This document shows, piece after piece, positions 7,722-17,307 of a DNA stretch of 64,000 nt. Source of the DNA: an uncultured Halomicronema sp. (GTDB lineage: Bacteria; Cyanobacteriota; Cyanobacteriia; Phormidesmidales; Phormidesmidaceae); NCBI GenBank assembly GCA_937899725.1, contig CALCCA010000187.1, forward strand, positions 1 through 64,000. The letters are read 5' to 3'. Position 1 is the first letter of the stretch. Every line of letters starts with the position of its first letter. A program made the translations under genes and the position numbers. Under the pieces are notes generated by a model. That model was not told the origin of the DNA. It saw only the letters and a list, made by a program, of their open reading frames with translations, and searched no databases.

Positions 7722-9686
7722 ATGGTGGCGAAAGTATCTCAACTGCAAGCAATCATGGCAATCGCGACGGCGGCGGCCATTGTGCAGCCGACCGGTCGGG
7801 CGATCGCTGATACTACCGTGCCAGAGGCGGCTCAACATCTGCCACCCGATTTGGCCTACGTCATCTTGCTCGATACCCGCGACGAAACGTGGCAGCAGCT
7901 CGAACAATACGCCCTCGTGCAGCAGTTGCAAGCGGAAATCGGGGCACCCCTGGATATCGGCGGACTGCCCTTTTTGCCCACTGAGCTGGATTACCAAACC
8001 GACGTTGCCCCTTGGCTCGGCGACACAGTGGCCGTGGCACTCATGCCGTTAGACACAGCCGACAGCACCCTGTCAGTCGTCACCGCGCTCGCAAACCACG
8101 AGGTGCTGATTGCCCCGATCGCTCAATCTAGCGAGTTCAGCGGGTTTATCGAGACGGTCAGCGAGCTGCGCGGTACCGCACCGGCAGTCGAGACCTATCA
8201 GACAATCGATATTCTTTACTGGCAGCCGCAAGACCTAACGCTAGACGATGATTTCTTCACGCCACTCCCTGACGAGGCCCCCCCGGACTCTGCCGCCCCG
8301 CTGCCGCTAGACCCCGCCGATCAGCAGGGAGCGGACTCGAGCCCGGCACCCTTGCCAGTAGACTCCTCGGTTCCCGATGAGACGATTGACGAGCCGATTG
8401 ACGAGCTGCCCGCAGAATTCCCCGATCCGACCGCCGCCGACTTCCCTTTTCCCGACATCCCCGGCTTGGCGATCGCCGTGCTGTCAGACGTGGTCGTCGC
8501 CGCCGAAAACCCAGTCGCTCTGCGCACTTGGTTTGATCAGCGGCCAGAGACCGCAACCGCGGCCCTCGCCACCGACGATAGATTTCTGCGGACGCTGGCC
8601 CATCCTGAATATGATGGGGCGCTGGGCATTGGCTATGGCAACCTATCAGAAATGGTCAAGTATTCTTTGACCGACTTGGCGGTGCCGGACCTGTTCCCTA
8701 GTGGCGCTCTGCCTCCCGATATTTTTTCGCCTGATCCGGCGCAGCTGGCTGCCTTAGACATCGATAGCAGCATTGAAGTCTTCATTTATCCCACCGCTCA
8801 GGGCATTCGCGTACAGGGCCGCGGCTATTATGACGACCCGCTTTTACAAACTTTGTTGGCGGTCAATGAGCCGGCTCCGCAACAGGTACTAGATTATATT
8901 CCGGGCAATAGCTATGGTTTGTTTAGCAGTCAGGACCTAGCTGCTGCTTGGCAAGAAGCTTCAGTCATCCTGGAGGCCGAGGAGGAAACCAGTGCGGCTC
9001 TAGAGCAGGCTCGGAGTTTTTTCACCCTTGCCACCGGCCTCGACCTCGATCAAGATGTCTTTAGCTGGATGGATCAGGGCTTTAGTGTCTTTCTATTCCC
9101 CACCGAAGACACCCCTCTGACCACCTTTTTACCGGGCTTGGACATTGGCCTCGGCGTCGCGTTACAAACCAGCGATCGCGCCACCGCCGAGGCCACGTTA
9201 GCGCAACTCGATCAGACTTGGGGCACCGGCGTTGGCATTACGGTCGCGACTCAGGCAGCCGCAACAGGGACGATCTCAAGCTGGCAGACTGACCTCGATA
9301 GCGATGGTCAGCTCGACAGTTTTCTGGGACATGGCTGGGCCAGCGACGATACGCTCATCTTGACCAGCAGTCTGGGCTCCCTCTCCAGCGTTCTATCGTT
9401 AGAACCCGCTCAAGCCCTGCCAAACGCGCTGCGGTTTTTAGGCTCTACCGAAGACTTTCCCGCCGACAATCAAGGCTACGTCTTCGCCAATCTGGCCCCT
9501 GTCCGAGCACTGGCAGCCCGCTTCTTTCCCGTGATGTCGGGTGATCCAGAACTACAAGAGTTTTCTCGGCTGTTGGGCTCGCTCAAAGCCATCAGCGGCA
9601 CCCTCGCTTTTGAAGAAGACTATCTTCAGATTGATGGCATGGTGATGTTGGCCCCCGCCACCGTCCCATGGGAACAGCCTGAGTAA
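7722..9686 (+). CDS. Secreted DUF3352 protein
   Basis: A protein of 654 residues with an N-terminal signal-like segment (MAIATAAAIVQPTGRAIA, residues about 12-29) and the DUF3352 opening LPPDLAYVILLDTRDETWQQL. This family is common in cyanobacteria, is exported and has no established function. Residues about 180-240 are a Pro/Asp/Ala-rich linker (for example LPLDPADQQGAD) that splits the domain into two halves; the second half contains repeated globular motifs such as GYVFANLAPVRALAARFFPV. The start has an ideal AGGAG three bases before the ATG. It lies 350 bases after the DPCAA lipoprotein, beyond a terminator, so it is a separate unit. Confidence 0.85.
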   Translation: MVAKVSQLQAIMAIATAAAIVQPTGRAIADTTVPEAAQHLPPDLAYVILLDTRDETWQQLEQYALVQQLQAEIGAPLDIGGLPFLPTELDYQTDVAPWLGDTVAVALMPLDTADSTLSVVTALANHEVLIAPIAQSSEFSGFIETVSELRGTAPAVETYQTIDILYWQPQDLTLDDDFFTPLPDEAPPDSAAPLPLDPADQQGADSSPAPLPVDSSVPDETIDEPIDELPAEFPDPTAADFPFPDIPGLAIAVLSDVVVAAENPVALRTWFDQRPETATAALATDDRFLRTLAHPEYDGALGIGYGNLSEMVKYSLTDLAVPDLFPSGALPPDIFSPDPAQLAALDIDSSIEVFIYPTAQGIRVQGRGYYDDPLLQTLLAVNEPAPQQVLDYIPGNSYGLFSSQDLAAAWQEASVILEAEEETSAALEQARSFFTLATGLDLDQDVFSWMDQGFSVFLFPTEDTPLTTFLPGLDIGLGVALQTSDRATAEATLAQLDQTWGTGVGITVATQAAATGTISSWQTDLDSDGQLDSFLGHGWASDDTLILTSSLGSLSSVLSLEPAQALPNALRFLGSTEDFPADNQGYVFANLAPVRALAARFFPVMSGDPELQEFSRLLGSLKAISGTLAFEEDYLQIDGMVMLAPATVPWEQPE

Positions 9687-10021
9687 GTCCGGTGCTCTGA
9701 AACCAAGGCTCAAGGGGATGCGTCCGTCTTCTGGGGGGGCGATCGCCATTCCGACTGAATTGCCCGGCGCTGGCCCAGTAGCGAGGATGTTGATCGCCCC
9801 AATCTTGGTTTGACGCCCCACTGCCAGCCCACGTCTGCCGCCTCACTACCACCAGCGCGGTGAAGAAGGTATGGAGCACCGCCTTAAGCGGTAGCAGCAG
9901 GCTTTAGTTGGATTGGTGCCAGCAGCCTCATCCGTGAACCGCCAGGGGATTTGATATAACGAAAAGGTTGTCAGTCCGTCGTTTTCCGTCGCGCTGCGGT
10001 ATATCTGGTACTCCATTGGCT
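9687..10021. other. Intergenic region, nothing recognised
   Basis: No gene, RNA or clear repeat recognised between the DUF3352 gene and rnc. Short open frames here lack ribosome binding sites and family-like sequence. Confidence 0.5.
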
Positions 10022-10750
10022 ATGACTGATTTTGACCCGCCCTTGCCCCCGCCGCCGAACCTGCGCCGCTGCGTGCAGCATCTGGGCATTCCAGATCAGG
10101 CCATCCGCTGGGATCTGCTCGATCAAGCTCTGGTACATGCCTCGTCGTCATCGGAGCGCAACAACGAACGATTGGAATTTTTGGGTGACTCGGTGCTGCG
10201 ATTAGCCGCCGCCGAATACCTGATGGAAAAGTATCCCCAGGCTTTGGTCGGCGAGTTAACGATGGTGCGATCGCACCTAGTCAGCGATCAAACCCTCAGC
10301 GAAATTGCCACAGCCTTGGGGCTCGAAGCGTTTTTGCAAGTGTCGAGTGCCGCCGCTGGGGATCAGGCCGCGCGACCCAAACGCTTGGCAGATGCGATGG
10401 AAGCCATCTTAGCGGTGCTGTATCTCAGCACCGGCAACCTGCAGCTAGTGCGCCCGTGGCTCGATCCTCATCTCGAAACGCTGGCCCAGCGCCTGCTCAA
10501 AAATCCTGCCGCTCACAATCCCAAAACAGCCCTGCAGGAGCTGACCCAAAAGCACTTCAAAGTGCTGCCCGACTATCGCACCGTCGAAGCTAATCTGCTG
10601 CATGGTGATCCGGCTCGCTTTCGCTCTGAAGTTTGGTTTCGCGATCGCTGTCTGGGCTCGGGGGTGGGGGCATCGCGCAAAGCCGCTGAGCAGGCGGCAG
10701 CGCTTGAAGCCTATCGCGCTCTACAGCAGATTGAGATGCAGGCCCAGTAG
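10022..10750 (+). CDS. rnc: Ribonuclease III
   Basis: A protein of 242 residues. Residues 48-58 are the RNase III signature NERLEFLGDSV, containing catalytic acidic residues, followed by a second acidic motif, KRLADAMEAILAVLYL. A C-terminal double-stranded-RNA-binding domain occupies about 165-238 (NPKTALQELTQ..., then GVGASRKAAEQAAALEAY). The enzyme cleaves double-stranded RNA in rRNA processing and RNA turnover. The ATG at 10022 matches the family N-terminus; 18 upstream in-frame residues from 9968 are not family-like. Cyanobacteria often carry more than one RNase III-like gene, and this one has the full catalytic plus dsRBD architecture. Confidence 0.95.
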   Translation: MTDFDPPLPPPPNLRRCVQHLGIPDQAIRWDLLDQALVHASSSSERNNERLEFLGDSVLRLAAAEYLMEKYPQALVGELTMVRSHLVSDQTLSEIATALGLEAFLQVSSAAAGDQAARPKRLADAMEAILAVLYLSTGNLQLVRPWLDPHLETLAQRLLKNPAAHNPKTALQELTQKHFKVLPDYRTVEANLLHGDPARFRSEVWFRDRCLGSGVGASRKAAEQAAALEAYRALQQIEMQAQ

Positions 10751-11080
10751 ACCAGTGAGCACGTGGCTCAACAAGAGCCTTCCTGAGCCCAAGGATTGGG
10801 TCGCGCCCAACCCTGACTGAAAAACGTGTGTGTCCTGATGATGAGATTGAGACGCCACTCCCTGACCATCGGCAATCCGCCTAGGCGTGGGAGCAGCTAC
10901 CCGCCAATCGGCTCAAGGTGTCGAGCCAGATCGGGGTGATTCAGGTCATCCCATGCCAATACCCTTCATCCTTAAGCCCTGAACCCGGCAGTCTACTCAA
11001 CAGCCAAAAACCAGGATCTACTCAGCGTTTTCTTAGGTAGATGTCCGATGCTTGGGGAGAACAGCCTTGAGGAATTCATC
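10751..11080. other. Intergenic region, nothing recognised
   Basis: No supported gene or structured RNA. The final bases hold GAGGA ahead of the next start codon. Confidence 0.5.
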
Positions 11081-11524
11081 ATGGTGAGTAAACAGAACGT
11101 GGGTGGACGAGTCCCGCTCGTATTGTTTTTGCTGCGGTTGGGCGTGTTTATTGTGATGCTGGTTTGGGCGCTCGATAAATTTTTTGCCCCCGAGCATGCC
11201 AGTCAAGTCTTTGCCGCTTTTTATGGTCTGCAGGGGTTAGGGCGATCGCTGGTGTATGGCATCGGTACCGTTCAGCTCCTGCTGGTTTTAGGATTTATGG
11301 CGGGCTTCAAAAAAACCTGGACCTATGGTGCCGTGCTGCTTATGCACGGGCTGTCGACGCTGGTTTCGTTCGCCCGCTACCTCGACCCGTTTACGCCGCC
11401 TAACATTCTCTTTTTTGCCGCTTGGCCAATGCTAGCCGCCTGCTTTGGGCTATTTTACTTGCGCGATCTTGACACCCTGTGGACGTTGGATAAGGACAAA
11501 CCTCACAAACAAATCAATGTGTAG
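11081..11524 (+). CDS. DoxX-like small membrane protein
   Basis: A protein of 147 residues with four predicted transmembrane helices (roughly 11-30, 50-72, 78-98 and 106-126) and a charged C-terminal tail ending DKDKPHKQINV. Topology and the start LLRLGVFIVMLVWALDKFF recall the DoxX/DoxD superfamily of small quinone-linked or structural membrane proteins, but the match is by overall character only. The ATG at 11081 follows GAGGA with seven-base spacing; an earlier in-frame ATG at 11048 is less well placed. A perfect terminator follows, so it is monocistronic. Confidence 0.7.
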   Translation: MVSKQNVGGRVPLVLFLLRLGVFIVMLVWALDKFFAPEHASQVFAAFYGLQGLGRSLVYGIGTVQLLLVLGFMAGFKKTWTYGAVLLMHGLSTLVSFARYLDPFTPPNILFFAAWPMLAACFGLFYLRDLDTLWTLDKDKPHKQINV

Positions 11525-12025
11525 TTAGTCGTAGCGATCAGTTCGCCTCGCTCAACATCCCCACTGCAGTGCAGGGTATTTGTGGCTGTCTCTCCAGCAA
11601 GAGACAGCCATATTTTTTGCGTATCAGGATCAGTCATTGTACGGACGCTGGGGGATCGCTTAGTGACAATCGCGGAGAGATTTTACCGGGGTGGGGAAGA
11701 CCTCTCAGTGGTGTTACTGAAACCAAGCAAAGCCTCTCCCTGCCTAGATTCTGCCGGTCTCTGAAAGATTAAAAAAATCCGGTTTCTAGCGCGGTTGAGT
11801 GAAAGAAGTTTAGAGACGTCCAGTTGGGCACTGGGTGACCGGGATTGATGAATTGGCCAAGGTGAGATTTATCTCGCTGGCGCGCCTTCTGACCCGCATC
11901 CGCCCCCGGCTGGGCTGGGCAAAATCGGCGATCGCCATGAACGGCTACCGCGATCGCTCATCCTTCATTCTCCGGGTGTGCTTCTACCAACTGCACTCAT
12001 ACCGGCAACGAACAGATCCAAACTT
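11525..12025. other. Intergenic region after the DoxX-like gene
   Basis: Holds the terminator at 11583-11618. Beyond that I see no gene or repeat with support; the upstream region of the DUF4114 gene has no obvious ribosome binding site, making its start uncertain. Confidence 0.5.
11583..11618 (+). terminator. Rho-independent terminator of the DoxX-like gene
   Basis: TGGCTGTCTCT (11583-11593), loop CCAGCA, then AGAGACAGCCA (11600-11610), a perfect 11-bp stem followed by TATTTTTT. Confidence 0.95.
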
Positions 12026-14134
12026 ATGTTGAGCAATGAGCTTGTTTTTGCGGCAGAAACCTTGCCGCTGCCTGCAGCTGGAGAAGCTGAGGCGCCATCG
12101 ATGCTGCCCGATACCGCATTCGGTCTCAAGCAGTCAGCACTGCTACCCGATTTTGAGGCTGCACTTGACTCAGCGTTAGAAGCGATCAACGGGTCGTCCA
12201 TCACCATGACGTTCCTCACGGAGCAGGGGGATACCGCACTGCCTGGCGCTGACAGCGCTGCTGACGACCTGCTCGGTGAGGCCACAGCCCAGCTATGGGC
12301 GGCAGCTCAGGCCGCACTCGACGACTTTATCAGCCGCCCTGACAGCGACTCAGCCCTGGCCCTGACCTTTGGTGAAGCAGAAACGACAACCGCGCAAGAC
12401 CTGCTGCAAGACCTCATTACTGGCCAAGCGTCGCCGCCGGTGGTCATCTTGCCGATGGCTGACCTCATGGCTCAAGGGGCCTATGCGGCTGACACTGACA
12501 CAATTTTTCTCGCCCAAGAGCTGTTTGGCCCGCCCGACACCTTGCGAGTTGCCCAGCCCGAACACTTACTGCGCGTCTTTGTCGAAGAACTCGGACATTT
12601 CATTGACGACCAGATCAATCCAGTCGATACACCGGGGGATGAAGGGGCACTGTTTGCCGCTCAGGTGTGGGGCGAGGCGCTCTCAGCCGCAACGCTCCAT
12701 GCTCTCCAGACCGAAAACGACACTAAGACCCTGACCTTGGATGGGCAAACCTTCCAGATCGAACAGGCCGATTTGGGGCCGGGCACGTTTACCGTCGCGG
12801 CTAACGGCCAGCTCGCGATCGAATTCTTAGCCGATAGTGGGGCCTACCGCGGTCAACTGGCAATTTTCAGTCTGGAAGGCATGGACGGGCTCGCACCAGG
12901 CTCTCCGGCCTTTATCCAAGAGGCCGCGCGGCGCGCTTTGAGCAATTCCCCCGAGGGATACATCGTGATCGATGATGCGGCCGAAGCGGCGCGCCTCACC
13001 GGCGAGTTGGGTGAGAAAAATCGCAACGGCGGTGAGGCCGCGGGCGCTAAGGGCATCACGTTTCCCGGCGGTACGCGGGTGGCGGTCATGCTAGTGCCCA
13101 ATGGTTCGGTGCAGGCCGTCTTTGAAAACCCTACCGCCGAGGGGTCGCTGCGACCGCTCTTTTCCGTCGCTAGCGCGAATCCCGCTGGACGCGTGCACAT
13201 CGGCGAAATCCGCCCCGGTGTCTTCGCGATGGAAGATGTCCGTTTTGACGGTCGCTCTGATGGCGACTTTAACGATGTGATCTTTCAGCTCCAGGGGGCT
13301 ACCGGCCAGATTGAGGCGATCGCCAACCTGATCGGCACCCAACAAATCTGGCTTGATACGCCGCTGGGGCAGCAGCTCTTTCTTGTTTCTGACAATCCCC
13401 TCGCGCCGCCGGGCTTTATCGCTGCCGACAATCCGATTTTCCCCCCTGTCGATGCGGCGGCCCTGCAGGTGTCGCTTCCCACCGGGGTGCCAAAGTTCAA
13501 CGCTGGCAACAGTGAGGCCGAAATCGCCGCCACTGGGGCCGCCCGCATTACCTTTGGCACCCAAACGGTTTACATCGGCACCAATCAAGTGAGTGCGAAT
13601 AATCAAAATCCCATTGTGGCCAGCTTTGACAGCACCAACCCCGCCAACAACTGGATTCGCACTGACTATGAAGTGACCGGCACCGATGGGCGCGGGCTCG
13701 GCATCGCCTGGGATGGCAACAGCCTCTACGGCGTCTTCACCGTGGATGGCACCCAGGGCACCCCCACCCAGGACTTTCGTCGCGCCGCCAACGATGCGGA
13801 ACAGGCTTGGCTGAGGAACTATGGTTCCGGGGGCGGGGCCAAAGTGTCAGTCTTGGGACGCATCAACCCCACGAATGGTGAGCTGTTAGACGCTGCTTAC
13901 CTATCCGCTGTTTTAAACAATGGCAACAGCAACACGCTGAGCGTCACGAACGTTGGCACCAACACCAGCGGCAACCTGGTGATCAGCGCCGAATCGTTCT
14001 TTTCTCCCCGCCGGCCCGACGGTAGTGCGCTCACGCCGCCGACCCCACCGGGGTCTTCGCCCTTTGTCTACACCGTTGAGATCACCCCCGATCTGAAGCG
14101 GGTGATCAGCACGGCATCACCAGGCTGGACGTAG
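12026..14134 (+). CDS. Large surface/exported protein with EELGH motif region and DUF4114 domain
   Basis: A protein of 702 residues without a classical signal peptide, acidic throughout. Residues about 160-220 contain DTIFLAQELF and VFVEELGHFIDDQINPVDTP followed by GDEGALFA, a pattern I recognise from many cyanobacterial cell-surface and calcium-binding proteins. It may be a degenerate metallopeptidase module or a structural one. Around 380-425 is a DUF4114 domain (FAMEDVRFDGRSDGDFNDVIF), typical of secreted adhesin-like proteins. The C-terminal third is Gly/Asn/Thr-rich and beta-like. A type I or other non-classical export route is inferred. Start choice (12026 ATG, or 11978 GTG adding 16 residues) is unsure. 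It is convergent with the Rieske gene. Confidence 0.78.
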   Translation: MLSNELVFAAETLPLPAAGEAEAPSMLPDTAFGLKQSALLPDFEAALDSALEAINGSSITMTFLTEQGDTALPGADSAADDLLGEATAQLWAAAQAALDDFISRPDSDSALALTFGEAETTTAQDLLQDLITGQASPPVVILPMADLMAQGAYAADTDTIFLAQELFGPPDTLRVAQPEHLLRVFVEELGHFIDDQINPVDTPGDEGALFAAQVWGEALSAATLHALQTENDTKTLTLDGQTFQIEQADLGPGTFTVAANGQLAIEFLADSGAYRGQLAIFSLEGMDGLAPGSPAFIQEAARRALSNSPEGYIVIDDAAEAARLTGELGEKNRNGGEAAGAKGITFPGGTRVAVMLVPNGSVQAVFENPTAEGSLRPLFSVASANPAGRVHIGEIRPGVFAMEDVRFDGRSDGDFNDVIFQLQGATGQIEAIANLIGTQQIWLDTPLGQQLFLVSDNPLAPPGFIAADNPIFPPVDAAALQVSLPTGVPKFNAGNSEAEIAATGAARITFGTQTVYIGTNQVSANNQNPIVASFDSTNPANNWIRTDYEVTGTDGRGLGIAWDGNSLYGVFTVDGTQGTPTQDFRRAANDAEQAWLRNYGSGGGAKVSVLGRINPTNGELLDAAYLSAVLNNGNSNTLSVTNVGTNTSGNLVISAESFFSPRRPDGSALTPPTPPGSSPFVYTVEITPDLKRVISTASPGWT

Positions 14135-14173
14135 GCAATGGCAGCGGTCAAAGCACCTAAGTACCTCTCTCGC

Positions 14174-15592
14174 TCACTTCGCCACGTTGCGAGGTGGGAT
14201 GGGATCACCGTCATAAAACTTACGCTCTAGGGTGCCGAGCCAAAACCACAGTCCCCCAGCTACTAAGGGGACAGCCGTCAGTACGCTGGCCCAACTAACG
14301 GACAGGCTATCAGACAAGACGATCGCGAATGGAATCGCCGACCAGGCGATCGCGCTCACGGCGATCGCGCCCCGGCGCAGTTGCTGAATTCGCTGTAGTG
14401 CCGATCGACAACTACTGCAGTGCTGCGTGTGCGATTGATAGCGATCCATCAGGGCGGGCGTAGCCAGCCTGGGCGGCAAGGACTGACCCGCAAAGGGGTC
14501 GGCCTGAAAGTCACTCACCCAGCGGCGAAAAGCCATCACGTAGCGATCAGCGGGGGTGGGCAAATAGCAGGCCTGCGCGTAGGATTTATTTCCCGCTTGC
14601 TCCAGCCGCCTTTCTTGCCGGTGCAAAAAGATTTGGTCGTCTTCTAACACGCGATTGTTGCTCACATGGCTATACCAGCGGGGCGTCAGCTTGATAAAAA
14701 AGCCCGGCAGCTTGGACGAAAACTTAAACGGGAAACGAGCAAACAAGCGACATTCCCCTTTGCGTATAGGCGTGGCGTAGACCACCGTGAGGGTGCGCCC
14801 AAACTGCTTAGAGGTGAGATCGTGATACATCATCGCCGGCGCAATGAAGGTCGTGTGTTGGGTGCCCAGCTGGCCCTTGCGCGGCCCTTCGGGCCAGAGG
14901 CCCTGAAAGCCCTGCTTGCCCGACTCTAAAACCTCCATTTCCATCGGGGCAGCGTTTTCGCGCTTGCCCACGGTTTCGTGGTGGGTGTAAGGAATGTGGC
15001 TGGCATCTAGCACGTTTTCCAGCAGGGTCAGGGCGTCGTAGGGCAAATCGCGAAAGGTGTTGAGCAGCACCCAGCCATCGGGCTCTTCAACTAACGGGTC
15101 GATGCCGGGTACGGGCACCTGGGCCGCATTCTCAGCCTGACCCGGATACACAAAGAGCAGCCCCTGATGCACGGTGGTCGGCATCGACTGCGCACAGGCC
15201 CGATTCGAGGTCAGCGCTTCACTATCGGCAGCGGCTTGGGGAATGTGCTCACAAGCCCCCTCTCCCGAAAACGCCCAGCCATGATAGGGACATTCCAACT
15301 GCCCCGCTTCGTTAATCCGTCCTTCGGAAAGGGGTGCCAGGCGGTGGGGGCACTGGTCGGCAAAGACTCGCCAGGTAGCGCTCTGGGGCTCCCACCAGAT
15401 AACGATGTCTTGGTCGAGCAAGGTGAAGCGAGTCGGTCGAGTGGGGTCTAAATCTTCGACATAGTGGACGGGATACCAAGCCTCAGCCCAGTCGAAGCGA
15501 TCGCGATCGGGGCCACCCGCAGGCAGCGTTTGCGGAATTTGGAGCGATTGAGGTGCATCTTGGGTAACCGTCATCGTGTTTTCGACCAGCAA
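14174..15592 (-). CDS. Rieske non-heme iron oxygenase, pheophorbide a oxygenase/Tic55-like
   Basis: A protein of 472 residues. The Rieske [2Fe-2S] site is Cys81-x-His83 and Cys101-x2-His104 (CPHRLAP, CPYHGWAF). The mononuclear iron site is visible as NVLDASHIPYTHH with Asp196, His199 and His204. A PaO-type C-terminal domain includes the redox-type Cys392-Ser-Ser-Cys395 and ends in two hydrophobic helices that would anchor it to a membrane. This architecture matches the chlorophyllide a oxygenase/PaO/Tic55/PTC52 group of chlorophyll-related oxygenases; the substrate is unknown. A GAGGAG sits four bases before a TTG at 15592, while the ATG at 15574 lacks a nearby site, so the TTG start is listed. 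Confidence 0.88.
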   Translation of the reverse strand: MLVENTMTVTQDAPQSLQIPQTLPAGGPDRDRFDWAEAWYPVHYVEDLDPTRPTRFTLLDQDIVIWWEPQSATWRVFADQCPHRLAPLSEGRINEAGQLECPYHGWAFSGEGACEHIPQAAADSEALTSNRACAQSMPTTVHQGLLFVYPGQAENAAQVPVPGIDPLVEEPDGWVLLNTFRDLPYDALTLLENVLDASHIPYTHHETVGKRENAAPMEMEVLESGKQGFQGLWPEGPRKGQLGTQHTTFIAPAMMYHDLTSKQFGRTLTVVYATPIRKGECRLFARFPFKFSSKLPGFFIKLTPRWYSHVSNNRVLEDDQIFLHRQERRLEQAGNKSYAQACYLPTPADRYVMAFRRWVSDFQADPFAGQSLPPRLATPALMDRYQSHTQHCSSCRSALQRIQQLRRGAIAVSAIAWSAIPFAIVLSDSLSVSWASVLTAVPLVAGGLWFWLGTLERKFYDGDPIPPRNVAK

Positions 15593-15794
15593 TCTACTCC
15601 TCTATTGTGTTACAAAACTTTATTTCCTGCGGAGAATCCTCCCACCCTTGATGGTAGAGAGCTTTGTGTAATATCAGTTCTTGAAGCAGAGAGAGACTGA
15701 CCCTTAATATTTGGATAACCCTGTTACCGCCGTCGAGGGCAATTGCCGTCAAGCTGATGGTGAACTCCCCTTGTTTTCACCCCGAGAGGTTGAA

Positions 15795-16163
15795 ATGAAG
15801 CTGCTCCGAATTCTGCTGACGACGGTGCTGGTGCTGACGGTGCTGCAGGCTGAAGCGCCGATTCGGGTGTGGCGACTACGGCTGACGAAAAGCTGTCAGG
15901 GATGTCGTTTGATTGGGGTTGATATCAGAGATGCTGACCTCAGGGGAGCCAATCTGCAGGATGCTGATTTGCGTTGGACGCGGTTTCATTCGGTCAACCT
16001 GACGGGCGCTGACCTGAGTGGGGCCAACCTGAGAAACGCCCGGATGAACGACGTCACCGTTCACAACACAGAGTTTTGTGGCGCGACAATGATGAACTCA
16101 GTCAAGGGCTATTGCCGTAGTACCGCATCTGATACTGCTGATGCCTCTGGCGTGGCGGAGTAA
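15795..16163 (+). CDS. Small secreted pentapeptide-repeat protein
   Basis: A protein of 122 residues with an N-terminal hydrophobic signal (KLLRILLTTVLVLTVLQAEA). It is followed by a CxxC (KSCQGCRL) and pentapeptide repeats of the A(D/N)LxX type (for example ADLRGANLQDADLR, GADLSGANLRNARM), which form a right-handed beta helix. Such exported pentapeptide proteins are numerous in cyanobacteria and mostly of unknown role. ATG at 15795 follows GAGAGG; the in-frame extension upstream from 15711 lacks a signal. It is divergent from the Rieske gene. Confidence 0.82.
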   Translation: MKLLRILLTTVLVLTVLQAEAPIRVWRLRLTKSCQGCRLIGVDIRDADLRGANLQDADLRWTRFHSVNLTGADLSGANLRNARMNDVTVHNTEFCGATMMNSVKGYCRSTASDTADASGVAE

Positions 16164-16274
16164 GTCCGGACTGCGTAAGCCAGCATCTGCGAATAGAATG
16201 CGGCGCACATATATCCACTGCTCGCTCGCGGGGCTTCAGGTTTAGGGTTCAGGGCGCAAGCTAGAAGCCTGGCG

Positions 16275-17171
16275 TTAGCGATGTACGGTCAAGGTGCCGG
16301 CGTCCGCATCCAGGGTGGCTGAAACCCCGACAGGCAGAGCCGCATTCACGCCATCGTGACCAAACGGGAGCTCGGCGACAACGGGAATCCCTAAATCATT
16401 GAGGCGATCGCGCAGCACGGTTTCCACATCAAAGCTGGGAATGCCATCCGGGGCCTCACAGCGGCTAAACCGGCCGATCGCCACGCCCGCAACCGGGGCA
16501 AATTTGCCCAGCATACGCCAGTGCGTGAGCATCCGGTCGAGACGATAGGGCGCTTCGGTAACGTCTTCAAACGCGAGGATCACACCGTTCAAATCAGGCT
16601 CATGGGGGGTCCCAAGCAGATGAGTCGCCACCGTCAGATTCGCAGGCAAGAGTCTGCCGGTCGCTTGCCCCGGCTGCCAGGTCACACCCTGCAAGGGGGC
16701 GATCGCCCGACCGCTCACCCAGTCAAACAACCGCTGCCGCGACCAGTCGGGTTCTTGCCCCAGCGTGGTTAACAGCGGCCCGTGCACGCTGGCAATGCCT
16801 TGCTGACTCAAGCTCCACAGCAAACTGGTGATGTCGGAGAAGCCGATCAGCCATTTGGGTGACGTGGTGGGCCATTGCCAATTTTCGAGCAGGCGAGTGC
16901 CGCCGTAGCCGCCACGAGCGCAGAGAATGCCCCGGCAGGTAGGCGCTTGCCAGGCCGTCAGTAGCTGTTGGCGACGCTGGTCATCACGCCCCGCCAAATA
17001 GCCCCACTGGGCATCCAACCCAGGCAGCAGCTTGACTCGGTAGCCTCGGGCTTCCCAGATGGCCACGCCAGCCTGAAATGCCGTCAACTCTCGCAGCGCC
17101 CCACTGGGCGCAATGACCATCAGTTCATCACCCGGCTGTAGGGGCGGCGGAGGTTGGCAGACAAACATCAT
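16275..17171 (-). CDS. LD-carboxypeptidase (peptidase S66, LdcA-like)
   Basis: A protein of 298 residues. It has the MVIAPSGA entry motif, then CARGGYGGTRLL, the nucleophile elbow IGFSDITSLLW (Ser), a catalytic-region FEDVTEAPYRLDRML (Glu), and PFGHDGVNAALPVG (His). This Ser-Glu-His set defines S66 murein LD-carboxypeptidases, which remove the terminal D-alanine from tetrapeptides during peptidoglycan recycling; some relatives act on microcin-type peptides. GTG at 17174 and ATG at 17171 and 17168 are all possible; the first ATG is taken. No signal peptide, so cytosolic. It follows, on the same strand, the uncharacterised gene at 17308-17937. Confidence 0.9.
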   Translation of the reverse strand: MMFVCQPPPPLQPGDELMVIAPSGALRELTAFQAGVAIWEARGYRVKLLPGLDAQWGYLAGRDDQRRQQLLTAWQAPTCRGILCARGGYGGTRLLENWQWPTTSPKWLIGFSDITSLLWSLSQQGIASVHGPLLTTLGQEPDWSRQRLFDWVSGRAIAPLQGVTWQPGQATGRLLPANLTVATHLLGTPHEPDLNGVILAFEDVTEAPYRLDRMLTHWRMLGKFAPVAGVAIGRFSRCEAPDGIPSFDVETVLRDRLNDLGIPVVAELPFGHDGVNAALPVGVSATLDADAGTLTVHR

Positions 17172-17307
17172 CACAACGAGACCACAGCGTCAGTCTCACT
17201 ATCATGACGGGCAGCCGGGCTGATGGGAACCACACGACTCCGGCTTAACTGGTGCATCGCCGCTTCCCCCGCTGAGCGCTCCTGTTAGCGGGGAAATCGC
17301 CAGCGCT

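Noticed and set aside
13091-13606. 171-residue open frame antisense to the DUF4114 gene
   Set aside because: Shadow frame with no family-like sequence.
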